DNA from: M55B120 sp964426155
GTDB taxonomy: Bacteria > Actinomycetota > Humimicrobiia > Humimicrobiales > Humimicrobiaceae
Length of the DNA: 20,548 nucleotides
NCBI GenBank assembly: GCA_964426155.1
Contig: CAYROY010000010.1
Span: forward strand, 1-20,548
Direction of reading: 5' to 3'
This document shows, piece by piece, positions 1 to 7,654 of the stretch; within the stretch, counting starts at the first letter, position 1; the number at the start of each line of letters is the position of its first letter. The notes beneath the pieces were generated by a model. The model was not told the DNA's origin. It did not search any database and was given only the letters and a program-made list of their open reading frames with translations. The position numbers were made by a program, and so were the translations under genes.

Positions 1-1194
1 CGGTTCAAGATTCATAGGGCACACACTGACACAGCGTCCACAATTTATGCAGTTTCTTTCACGCGGGACTCTGCTCTCAATTGCCAGAATACAATTAAAC
101 CCCTTGATAACCGGAAAATCTGGATCAAGCAGAATATTTCCCATCATGGGACCCCCCAGGATGATTTTATTATAGCTTTCCTTTTTAAGCCCGCAAAGCT
201 CAATAATACTGCTTATAGGCGTCCCTATCCTTGCAATAACATTTTTAGGATTATTAAATTCACCTGTTACTGTCATCACTTTGCTTATAAGAGGACTGTC
301 TTCTATTACGGCCTCATATATGGCTTTAGCTGTACCTACATTATTTACAACTACACCCACATCCATTGGAAGTCCCCCCATCGGGACGGACCTATCCACT
401 ACCGTTTTTATAAGAGTCTTTTCAGCTCCCATCGGATACCTCGAAGGAAGTGATACTATTTTAAAAATCTTATCAAGAGACATCTCGCTTAAAAGACCCT
501 TTATGTAATCTATCGCATCTTCTTTGTTGTCCTCAATAGCAATATATATATTTTCTGGCTGCAGTATCCTGGTAATTATATAGAGCCCGGCCAGAACATG
601 TCTCCCATATTCTAAAAGTATTCTATGGTCGGCAGTTATATAGGGTTCGCATTCGCAACCGTTAAGTATAACAGTATCAATATCCTTGTCTGGAGGGGGA
701 CTTAATTTTACATGTGTTGGAAAAGCTGCTCCTCCAAGCCCGACTATCCCTGCTTCTCTTATCTTTAAAAGCATCTCTTCTTTTTTCAGGGAATCAATTA
801 TGCCCATCAGTCTTATATAATCCTGCGATTTCTCAATATCATATAACGGTTTTCTTTCTACCCATCCATCTTCTCCATCAGATTCAATTGTAGCAGCTTC
901 CATAAGTTTTCCTGTAGCAGGATTCAATATTTTCGAGATTTTCTTTATTTTCCCCGATATCGAGGAATGAATAGGAGCTGAAACGAAGCTTTTACTATCT
1001 GCTATCTTCTGGCCAGTCTTCACTTGATCTTTTCTTTCGACTATAAAATTACATGGTGCACCGATATTCTGAATCAGTGGAATAATAACTTCTCCCGGCA
1101 CTGGCAGAACTTCAATAGGTTTATAATCAGTTATTTTGTTCTCCGGCAGGTGTAATCCTCTGGATTTGCTCTTTTTTCTAATTAAAATTCCCAT
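1..1194 (-). CDS. rnfC: Electron transport complex subunit RnfC (partial, C-terminus beyond window)
   Basis: RnfC is the peripheral NADH-binding, iron-sulfur subunit of the membrane Rnf complex, which couples ferredoxin:NAD+ electron transfer to Na+ or H+ translocation. The open frame runs from the ATG at 1194 off the left edge, 398 codons without a stop. Seen: an N-terminal RnfC domain (residues ~13-75, with HLPENK and QNIGAP), the flavin/NADH-binding signature GLGGAAFP (152-159), NGCECEP (178-184), YPMGAEK (253-259), and the first ferredoxin motif CINCGRCVSVCP (382-393). The second 4Fe-4S motif and the tail should lie outside. It starts 33 bp after apbE with no clear Shine-Dalgarno sequence, so it is probably translated as part of the operon. 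The other rnf genes (D, G, E, A, B) would be expected to the left. The family assignment is secure. Confidence 0.95.
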   Translation of the reverse strand, partial: MGILIRKKSKSRGLHLPENKITDYKPIEVLPVPGEVIIPLIQNIGAPCNFIVERKDQVKTGQKIADSKSFVSAPIHSSISGKIKKISKILNPATGKLMEAATIESDGEDGWVERKPLYDIEKSQDYIRLMGIIDSLKKEEMLLKIREAGIVGLGGAAFPTHVKLSPPPDKDIDTVILNGCECEPYITADHRILLEYGRHVLAGLYIITRILQPENIYIAIEDNKEDAIDYIKGLLSEMSLDKIFKIVSLPSRYPMGAEKTLIKTVVDRSVPMGGLPMDVGVVVNNVGTAKAIYEAVIEDSPLISKVMTVTGEFNNPKNVIARIGTPISSIIELCGLKKESYNKIILGGPMMGNILLDPDFPVIKGFNCILAIESRVPRERNCINCGRCVSVCPMNLEP

Positions 1195-1227
1195 TTAGTC
1201 GATAAAAATTTAAAATCGGTTGATATT

Positions 1228-2262
1228 TTACTTTATATAATCCAAAAGTCCAGAAGATCTGTAAACATTTCTATCATTGTCTATTATCAATGCTTCTACT
1301 CCATCCAGACTTTCAACCAGGTCCATACCATCAGAAGCTCCCATTACAAAGACAGCTGTAGCAAGCACATCAGCCCTTGTACAGGTATCTGCTATAATCG
1401 TAACACTTATGCATTTATTGGCAGAGTATCCCGAAAGTGGGTCTGTTATATGGTGTACTTCACCTTCCGGATCATAATAACGGTAATAGTTTCCGGAAGT
1501 TGCAACTGCAGAACCCTCAAATTCAAAGGCAGGTAGCTCTTCCATGGAACTATCCCCGTTTTTTTCCCTGTCAGGGTCATCCAGTTCAATAACCCATTTA
1601 CCGCCGTCTGCTTTTTCCCCTATGGTTGCAACATCTCCACCTGCATTGACCAGCGCATGTTTTATACCGTATTCCGATATAACCTTTAGAGCTTCATCAA
1701 CAGCATAACCCTTTGCTATCCCCCCAAGATCTGCAGACATCCCTTCAACTTCATAATATATCCTGTCGTCTTCCATTATAATCATATCGGAACCAACAAG
1801 TTTCAAAGCTTCTTCGATTTTTTCTGCCTGTACCTGTTCGCTTTCCTTCCAAAGACCCTCGCTCCACAGTTTAAGCACAGGACTTACTGTTATATCAAAA
1901 CAACCGCCTGAGATTTCATAATATTCAATAGATTGCTCTATAAGCTCCTTTAACTCTTCTGAAGGATTTTCTATGTAACCATCTCTGTTAAGTATCGAGA
2001 TCTCGCTTTCTTCATCATATATAGATGCGACATCAACAACCTGCTGAATCCTTTTATAAGCAGCGCCCATAACCTCTGAATAATCATCCTCATCAGCATA
2101 TATGATTATTGTCACGTAGGTACCCATCATCTCTCTTGTTTCTTCAAACCTCTCAAGAGTCCTGAATTCGCATGAGCAGAGCGTATTAACAATAATTGTC
2201 AGGGAAATTATAATTAAAAGAAAGTAAATAAACTTTTTTTGAACTGTACCTTTAAAATACAA
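1228..2262 (-). CDS. apbE: FAD:protein FMN transferase, lipoprotein (ApbE family)
   Basis: ApbE moves FMN from FAD onto a Ser/Thr of target proteins outside the membrane; known targets include RnfG and RnfD. The 344-residue protein has a hydrophobic signal segment and a lipobox LCSC with the lipidated Cys at ~31, so it should be anchored on the outer face of the cytoplasmic membrane. Family motifs are in order: MGTYVTI, FDITVSPVLKLW, DLGGIAKGYAVD, LVNAGGD, ATSGNY, HHITDPLSGY, and the Mg-binding segment ADVLATA near the C-terminus. The start is TTG at 2262; it is preceded by a good GAGGTGA ribosome site, and the signal peptide would be lost from the next Met. It lies between the DRL-like gene (27 bp) and rnfC (33 bp), which fits a role in maturing the Rnf complex. 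Confidence 0.95.
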   Translation of the reverse strand: MYFKGTVQKKFIYFLLIIISLTIIVNTLCSCEFRTLERFEETREMMGTYVTIIIYADEDDYSEVMGAAYKRIQQVVDVASIYDEESEISILNRDGYIENPSEELKELIEQSIEYYEISGGCFDITVSPVLKLWSEGLWKESEQVQAEKIEEALKLVGSDMIIMEDDRIYYEVEGMSADLGGIAKGYAVDEALKVISEYGIKHALVNAGGDVATIGEKADGGKWVIELDDPDREKNGDSSMEELPAFEFEGSAVATSGNYYRYYDPEGEVHHITDPLSGYSANKCISVTIIADTCTRADVLATAVFVMGASDGMDLVESLDGVEALIIDNDRNVYRSSGLLDYIK

Positions 2263-2289
2263 CTCTCACCTCTTCTAGATTTAATCAAG

Positions 2290-3666
2290 CTAACATTGCC
2301 GCAGGCTTCTTTCTTCCTGAATTTTCCTTAACTTTGCTACCAGGGAATTTGCAGCAAGATTCACATCATTATAAGTTATTGGACTGTTTTTTTCTATGTT
2401 ATTTTTGAGCAGGGCACCTTCGCTAAGTCCTATAGGTAAAAAATTACTTTCTTCCGCGATCTCCTTTTTATCTATAAGGCCGTATACCTTATAACCTCCT
2501 ATGCGGTCGATCTTCTCCCCGGCAGCCAGGTCTTTTTTTGCAATTGTTATAACATCTGATAGCAGCCCCGAAAGGGGTGCCATCGTTGCCTCACCATAAA
2601 AATATGCCCTCGCAACCGACACAGGTGTCTCCATGCTGGTAAGATGATACGGCCTGTAAAGAAGGTAATTTGGACCGCTTCCCATAAGAAGATATTCAAG
2701 CTCGTTTCTCAAAATCTCATTTTCGGTTGTAAAAATAAGAAATACACCAGGAGCAAGATCTCCTATTACAAACTCCACAACTCCCGTACTATTTAGTATA
2801 CCTCCCTCACTTTTTGTCCTGAATACGTCCAGGAATCTTTTTTTGTTTACTATGGGCCCGTGCATACCCCGGCAGTCAGGTCTGAGTCCTGTAGCATTGG
2901 AAAGGCAGGCCATTTCTACCATTGATTTTGTCCCATCTACAAAAGAGGTCATCATATACGGATTGGAACCTTTCTCCCCTGCATACTCCGCAAGGGTATC
3001 AGGATTTGCCTCCCTATCAAGGGGATTATTTTTACCCTTTCCTGCAGCTATGATTTTCATTCCCATCATATCAGCAAAATCATAAAGTTCCTTTGCCGCC
3101 GGCGGTTCGTCACCGGCTGAAAGCGTATATACAACATTATGTTCCAGGGCAAGATCCCTTAAAAATGGCCCTATTGTGACATCCATTTCCACATTCAATG
3201 TAACAAGGTGCTTATTTGATGCTATAGTATTAACAGCAATGTATGCACCTGTTTCCGGATTTCCTGTTGCATCAATTATCACATCAATATCATCAATACA
3301 GAAAAGCACAGAAAGACTGTCTGAATAAATCAGCATCCTATTATCCAGAGCTTCTCTTATCATGCAGACCGCATTCTCTGTAAAAACATCTGCTATCATA
3401 TCAATACCTTCTATGCATAACGGACTTTTTATAGAGTCCCTGCCTGATCTTAGAAGAATATAGTTCCTTATAGCAATGCCGGGATCTTTTAGAGTTTTCT
3501 CCGTCCTGGTGATATTTCTGTCTGCCAGCGCAATTATTTCCATTCCTCCGAGATTCTTGATCTGTGAAATAATACCCTTCCCCATCTGGCCCAGGCCAGC
3601 TAATCCTATTTTTATAGTTTTACCTTCTTCGGCAAAACTTTTTAACTTTTGATTCAAATCTTTCAT
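2290..3666 (-). CDS. NAD(P)-dependent oxidoreductase of the DXR-like (DRL)/homoserine-dehydrogenase-like family, with C-terminal SAF domain
   Basis: The 458-residue cytosolic protein begins with a Rossmann fold (GLAGLGQMGKG at 21-31, DATGNPETGAY at 132-142), continues with a catalytic domain (~160-345) holding SAGDEPPAAKELYDFA, GKGKNNPLD and SFVDGTKSMVEMAC, and ends with a SAF-like domain (~368-440). This architecture belongs to the family that includes Brucella DRL, which replaces DXR and converts DXP to MEP in isoprenoid synthesis. Many relatives have other or unknown substrates, so the reaction here is not established; a sugar-acid or homoserine-like substrate is equally possible. It starts 8 bp after the lipoprotein stop with no visible Shine-Dalgarno site, which suggests translational coupling. 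The family call is fairly sure, the function is open. Confidence 0.75.
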   Translation of the reverse strand: MKDLNQKLKSFAEEGKTIKIGLAGLGQMGKGIISQIKNLGGMEIIALADRNITRTEKTLKDPGIAIRNYILLRSGRDSIKSPLCIEGIDMIADVFTENAVCMIREALDNRMLIYSDSLSVLFCIDDIDVIIDATGNPETGAYIAVNTIASNKHLVTLNVEMDVTIGPFLRDLALEHNVVYTLSAGDEPPAAKELYDFADMMGMKIIAAGKGKNNPLDREANPDTLAEYAGEKGSNPYMMTSFVDGTKSMVEMACLSNATGLRPDCRGMHGPIVNKKRFLDVFRTKSEGGILNSTGVVEFVIGDLAPGVFLIFTTENEILRNELEYLLMGSGPNYLLYRPYHLTSMETPVSVARAYFYGEATMAPLSGLLSDVITIAKKDLAAGEKIDRIGGYKVYGLIDKKEIAEESNFLPIGLSEGALLKNNIEKNSPITYNDVNLAANSLVAKLRKIQEERSLRQC

Positions 3667-3674
3667 AAAAAAAA

Positions 3675-4976
3675 TTATTCAGTAATCTTTATAGAGTCTA
3701 TCATATAGTCGGTAACTTTTTCAGCATAATCGATATAAAAAAAGTCAGTAAGACGCATAAACAGGAACAACACATTATTTCTTTTAAGAAAACTGAAAGT
3801 TATCTGCCACCCGTCTTTTCCTTTCCCGGTATTATCATATGTTATCTCGTATATGCTAATATCTCCCATACTTTTCTCTTTCTGTGTCTTACTTAAAACT
3901 CTTTCAGCCTGTTCGCCGGTCTGTTCAGCAAGCAGTTTGTCTGCAAATACAGAAAAATCTTCCTCTTCAGGGTAATAACCTTCCTTCAATACCCACATAT
4001 TTATAATAATCTTCTTGATATCATCTAAAGGAGAAACCCTTATCTTTATCCCTGATTCCATATCAATTTTATCAATAGACCATACATCAGGGTATATAAC
4101 ACTGAAATTATAATCATCATCCTGGTAGTAATTCCTTCCGGCGAATATATCCTCTGCAAATGCTACCGGATTCATCTCAAAAGTATACTCCCCTAAAACC
4201 AGTCCGGAACTGGATACCCTGGCATTATAATTTCCTACGGGTAAGGGACCCTGTTCTTTATCTATAAGCTTAAAAATAATATAGCCCGGCACATAGCAGC
4301 TCTTCCTTACAATATATTCCTCTTCACCCAGTAACCTGCCGTCGTTAAACCATTCTATTATATAACAGTCTCCTTCTATTTCGTAATTTAGCTTCATAGC
4401 AGCATATATCTGTTCATTTTGTGAAAATACTTTTGCTGGTCCCGAAGGATTACCATTATTATCTACACCTTTATAAAAATTGAAATCCAGAATACTAATA
4501 TCAGGTCTTTTGATTGTAAAATCTGAAGTTCTTAAAAGTCCATTATTATGATAGAAACTGACCCGATAATCACCAGGCGGAATAATTATCGGATTTCTCT
4601 CATCCTTTAGAAGTTTGTTTGAAAGATATCCTTCAGCAATTCCCGCAGGACTATTCGAATAATTACCTGACGATTCTGCAATTATTTCACCTGTATCAAT
4701 ATTTTCCCAGATAAAAAGCCATACGTCACTGCCTCTGGCTCCGGTTATATCTATTGCTGCAACTATCTGACCTGAATCAATACTATATTCACTTCCTATA
4801 CCGTCGAGTTCGGATGTAAGTCCGTCTATATCGCTACAGATCAGGAGTTCTCCAAAATCCTGTTGGGGATAGCATGAGGAAATTAAAGAAAAAGCTGGCA
4901 AAGAAACCAGTATGATAACCAGGGCTTGTATAACGATTGCCCTTTCAAACCGGTTATTTATGATCGGACAGTACAT
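3675..4976 (-). CDS. Predicted lipoprotein with C-terminal PsbP/MOG1-like domain, function unknown
   Basis: The 433-residue protein has a basic N-terminus, a hydrophobic stretch (~13-33) and a lipobox ISSC with the modified Cys at 35, so it is predicted to sit on the outer side of the membrane. The middle part (about 50-280) looks like two beta-rich repeats, each ending in a GDYRVSFY- or GNYNARV-type strand. The last ~150 residues (from YNFSVIYPDVWSI) resemble PsbP-like domains of bacterial lipoproteins, by eye only. The ATG overlaps the stop codon of the upstream cupin gene by one base (TAATG), so the two are probably co-translated. A DRL-like dehydrogenase follows after 8 bp. No catalytic motif was seen; a binding or envelope role is an inference. 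Confidence 0.65.
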   Translation of the reverse strand: MYCPIINNRFERAIVIQALVIILVSLPAFSLISSCYPQQDFGELLICSDIDGLTSELDGIGSEYSIDSGQIVAAIDITGARGSDVWLFIWENIDTGEIIAESSGNYSNSPAGIAEGYLSNKLLKDERNPIIIPPGDYRVSFYHNNGLLRTSDFTIKRPDISILDFNFYKGVDNNGNPSGPAKVFSQNEQIYAAMKLNYEIEGDCYIIEWFNDGRLLGEEEYIVRKSCYVPGYIIFKLIDKEQGPLPVGNYNARVSSSGLVLGEYTFEMNPVAFAEDIFAGRNYYQDDDYNFSVIYPDVWSIDKIDMESGIKIRVSPLDDIKKIIINMWVLKEGYYPEEEDFSVFADKLLAEQTGEQAERVLSKTQKEKSMGDISIYEITYDNTGKGKDGWQITFSFLKRNNVLFLFMRLTDFFYIDYAEKVTDYMIDSIKITE

Positions 4977-5323
4977 TATTCAGGCTGTCCTTGGTTGGGT
5001 ACCACACATACCATATTCATCCCTTTTTTGCCTGCTATAAACTGGTGCAGCATACCAGGAGGAATAAGTATAAAATCTTCTTTAGCAAGAGCCGTTTTTT
5101 CATTACCCCTGATAACATAGCCGCTTCCTGAAAGTATCACAACTTCATGCTCCCAGGGGTGTGAATGCTTTGGGGTATGTCCTGAAGGACTGATCTCGAA
5201 CAACCTCATGGCAAAATTTGGGGCTCCATCCTTTTTGGTTATCATCGGGAAAAATCTTATCCCGGATGATTGGCCGTCATTCATTATTATAGGTTCTATA
5301 TATGATTTATTTTTTATTTCCAT
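4976..5323 (-). CDS. Small single-domain cupin protein
   Basis: This 115-residue protein is a single cupin barrel. Motif 1 is HSHPWEHE, with likely metal ligands His53, His55 and Glu60; motif 2 is PPGMLH, with His93. All four usual ligands are present, so a bound divalent metal is expected; substrate and reaction cannot be read from sequence, and small cupins range from isomerases and dioxygenases to sensors. An in-frame TTG lies six codons upstream at 5341, but the ATG at 5323 has the ribosome site AAGGTAAGG with a 6-nt gap, while the TTG has none and sits almost at the predicted transcript start. The gene leads the operon cupin-lipoprotein-DRL-apbE-rnfC and overlaps the next gene by one base. 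Confidence 0.8.
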   Translation of the reverse strand: MEIKNKSYIEPIIMNDGQSSGIRFFPMITKKDGAPNFAMRLFEISPSGHTPKHSHPWEHEVVILSGSGYVIRGNEKTALAKEDFILIPPGMLHQFIAGKKGMNMVCVVPNQGQPE

Positions 5324-5329
5324 ATACTG

Positions 5330-5338
5330 CCTTACCTT
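5330..5338 (-). promoter_or_regulatory. Ribosome binding site deciding the cupin start
   Basis: The minus strand reads AAGGTAAGG here; its second AAGG lies 6 nt before the ATG at 5323. It overlaps the coding sequence that an upstream TTG start would give, so it argues for the ATG. Confidence 0.6.
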
Positions 5339-5354
5339 CAAAAAAACATGATTG

Positions 5355-5360
5355 ATTATA
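5355..5360 (-). promoter_or_regulatory. Predicted -10 element of the cupin-to-rnfC operon
   Basis: The minus strand has a perfect TATAAT preceded by CCTG, just after the terminator of the upstream gene. The predicted transcript start is near 5348, giving a leader of about 25 nt before the cupin ATG. The -35 region is only a T-run, so the site is a candidate. Confidence 0.5.
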
Positions 5361-5389
5361 CAGGAAAAATATATATTAAAAAATATAAC

Positions 5390-5424
5390 AACCTCCGGTT
5401 TTAATCATAAATAAGCCGGAGGTT
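5390..5424 (-). terminator. Intrinsic terminator after the DUF4214-LCP gene
   Basis: A perfect 9-bp inverted repeat, AACCTCCGG and CCGGAGGTT with a 17-nt loop, lies 25 bp beyond the stop at 5450. On the minus strand the stem is followed by GTTATATTTTTT. It separates the LCP gene from the cupin operon. Confidence 0.85.
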
Positions 5425-5449
5425 ATGCAAAAATCTACCATTTACCAGA

Positions 5450-6709
5450 TCACTGATTCAATATATTCTGAAAAAACTGGTTTTTCTCTGCTTCATTATA
5501 GACAACAGCGCTTGCCTCACCTGACCACCATGAATTAAAAGTAGTAATCACTATATCTTCCCTCTGCATTGAAAGCAGTACAGGAAGTATTTCAGCTGCC
5601 TGGGATAGTGAAATGTTTGTATGGATAAACTGTCCCAGTGTGCCAAGGAAATTTGATAGATTACCAGAGTTTACCATTCCTTTTTTCTGCAGCAGAAGTT
5701 CTGCAAGCATCATAGCCGATTGCTTTTCTCTTGCATATGCTCCCCCACCGTAGAGGGTCCTTCCATACCTTGCTCGGGTAAGTGCAAGAGCCTGCCCCCC
5801 ATTTATATGATGGACACCGGGACCGAGATAGCAACCCGAGAAACCATCGGCAATATTTTCCTCCACAGTCACTGTCACGCCCCCCATCCAGTCTATAAGC
5901 GGGGTAAAACCGTCAAAATCGGTTATCGCATAAAAATCTATCTTAGTACCAATAAACTGCTCAAATCTAGATACTGCATAATCATGCCCTCCAATAGCAT
6001 GGTAACCATTTATCTTTCTTCCGCCGAAAGATGTATCTCTTGGTATGGTTACAAGATAAGCTTTTCCTGTATCCAGATTAAGATGGACAAATATGTTTAT
6101 ATCCGTCCTTCCGCTGATTCTTCCACCGGGACGGTCTACCGAACTGTCGTCACCCCAGATTATAAAATTAACCTTTCTGCCGGCATGAAATCCAGAGAGT
6201 CCACTCGATGAAAAGCTACCTCCTGGAAGTGTTGCCGCTGCAGGGGCGCCCGCATATGGAGTAATACCAAAATTTGTACAGAGTTCAGCAAATTCGCGCG
6301 ATTTTAGAAAACCATCTAAAACTTCTTCCCGACTCATGCCGCCGGACATCCTTCCCAGCCAGATATTGTATCCCTCTGAGTCAGGTTCACGATTAAAGAA
6401 TGCCCTGTAAAGAATTGTAAGAAATTGGTCATTGGTATGATTCTTACCCATGAATTCCTCGCTGAATACAAAACCATGGGCAACATCAGCTCCTGTTTTG
6501 GAACCGTTAAGAAGTCTTGAAACCCATTCATTTAAACCGTCCGCATCCGGCTGGCGTCCGAGACATTGTACATAAAAACGCGTTACAAAAGCCTGCACCT
6601 GCTCTGATGAACCACCTGCAAGAACTGAAGGAACAATGGTTACAAGAAGAGCCGTAATAACTAAAAATACAAGCAGGAATCTTGTTTTTGAAAACATTCT
6701 TTTCCCCAT
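5450..6709 (-). CDS. Secreted DUF4214 - LytR/CpsA/Psr (LCP) fusion protein
   Basis: The 419-residue protein has a signal peptide (1-31) ending SVLA before GG, a DUF4214 region in two units (~36-147; GRQPDADGLNEW and NREPDSEGYNIW are the repeated cores), a Pro/Ala/Gly/Ser linker (150-175) and an LCP domain (~178-390). LCP landmarks are present: GRTDINIFV (200-208), IPRDT (222-226), INGYHAIGG, MGGVTV, INGGQALALTRARYGR and REKQ. LCP enzymes transfer polymers from lipid-linked precursors to peptidoglycan or similar acceptors, outside the membrane. Unusually, the N-terminus looks cleavable rather than a permanent anchor, and DUF4214 may replace it as an envelope-binding part. The ATG at 6709 has a GAGAGGT ribosome site. 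A terminator follows the gene. Acceptor and polymer are unknown. Confidence 0.88.
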   Translation of the reverse strand: MGKRMFSKTRFLLVFLVITALLVTIVPSVLAGGSSEQVQAFVTRFYVQCLGRQPDADGLNEWVSRLLNGSKTGADVAHGFVFSEEFMGKNHTNDQFLTILYRAFFNREPDSEGYNIWLGRMSGGMSREEVLDGFLKSREFAELCTNFGITPYAGAPAAATLPGGSFSSSGLSGFHAGRKVNFIIWGDDSSVDRPGGRISGRTDINIFVHLNLDTGKAYLVTIPRDTSFGGRKINGYHAIGGHDYAVSRFEQFIGTKIDFYAITDFDGFTPLIDWMGGVTVTVEENIADGFSGCYLGPGVHHINGGQALALTRARYGRTLYGGGAYAREKQSAMMLAELLLQKKGMVNSGNLSNFLGTLGQFIHTNISLSQAAEILPVLLSMQREDIVITTFNSWWSGEASAVVYNEAEKNQFFQNILNQ

Positions 6710-6776
6710 TACTACCTCTCTTTATTTTATATATTATTTAATACATCTATATATTTTTTTTATGTTATAATAAAAA

Positions 6777-7523
6777 TTATTTATTTGCCATGTTTTTATT
6801 TGTGTAACATAAATATTCTGCTTCTTCAGGGAGCCTGTTAATACCTGCCCTTGTAAGTGCGAAGTCATATTTTACCGGATCTTCCATTTCAATCTTCTTA
6901 AAAGATTCAGTTATCTCAATAACAGTCTTTAAGTCTGCCTGTTTTCTTGAGGTAAATCCCAGAAGTTTAGAGATGCGGTACATATGTGTATCCAGAGGTA
7001 TCAGAAGTTTAGAAGCAGGTATTCCATACCATCCTCCTGGATCAACATTATCTTTTCTGATCATCCACCTGAGATATAGATTAATCCTCTTGAATGCGCT
7101 TTTACCGGTATGTAAAGGTATAAGACTACAGCATGAGCCACAGGATACCGAAGAAATTTCTTTACAAAAGGCAAGTACTGCAGGAATTATATTAAGATCC
7201 GAATCATTATAGCCGTTCAGAAACGCCTTATTTAGTGACCCGAAACGATCAATCAATTTTGATGCAGAAAATAAAAGACCGGCTATCTCATGGCCGGTTG
7301 TAAATCTGTGTTTAAATTCAGAAAAACTTCTCTTCAAAGTCCTGTGATCTGAACCCATCAAATATCTATACGGTGAATTTCCCATCTTTTCAAGGACATA
7401 TCCTGTACTTTTTAGAATCTGGGATACTCTTCCGTAAGCAAGTGATGATGCTATTAAACCAGCTATTTCCCTGTTTCTGATATCACTGTAAGTATAAAGA
7501 AATTCCAGAGGATCCGGATGCAC
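6777..7523 (-). CDS. TIGR02757/DUF2400 family protein; N-terminus probably extends upstream
   Basis: From the GTG at 7523 the frame encodes 248 residues that match the TIGR02757 pattern: DPLEFLYTYSDIRNREIAGL, AYGRV, MGNSPYRYL, LYLRWMIRKDNVDPGGW and IPLDTHMYRISKLLGF. The biochemical role of the family is unknown. The segment LDTHMYRISKLLGF followed by a Leu/Gly-containing helix resembles the HhH-GPD DNA glycosylase region around the catalytic Asp of endonuclease III, so a DNA-repair-like fold is possible, but this is inference. The frame stays open upstream to 7599 and encodes LDRLYLKYNNRRFV directly before DPLEF, which fits the family N-terminus; no ATG, GTG or TTG exists there (see findings). 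The gene ends 67 bp before the LCP gene. Confidence 0.8.
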   Translation of the reverse strand: MHPDPLEFLYTYSDIRNREIAGLIASSLAYGRVSQILKSTGYVLEKMGNSPYRYLMGSDHRTLKRSFSEFKHRFTTGHEIAGLLFSASKLIDRFGSLNKAFLNGYNDSDLNIIPAVLAFCKEISSVSCGSCCSLIPLHTGKSAFKRINLYLRWMIRKDNVDPGGWYGIPASKLLIPLDTHMYRISKLLGFTSRKQADLKTVIEITESFKKIEMEDPVKYDFALTRAGINRLPEEAEYLCYTNKNMANK

Positions 7524-7654
7524 AAATCTCCGGTTATTGTATTTTAAATATAATCTGTCCAGAATGTGCTTTAGTTCTGTTCTGTTAAAATTTATTTTTT
7601 ACCCTTTTTTAAGTTAATTTCGTATATTACTTATAATACTTAACAGGCCATGCA

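Noticed and set aside
281..508. A 75-codon plus-strand open frame opposite rnfC
   Set aside because: It is the complement of conserved RnfC sequence and shows no family features of its own.
5720..6211. A 163-codon plus-strand open frame
   Set aside because: It lies fully antisense to the well supported LCP domain, has no recognisable domain or ribosome site, and its sequence is explained as the complement of that gene.
7600..7654. A terminator after the flavodiiron gene
   Set aside because: The imperfect AT-only repeat around 7610-7645 is followed on the minus strand by A-residues rather than T-residues.
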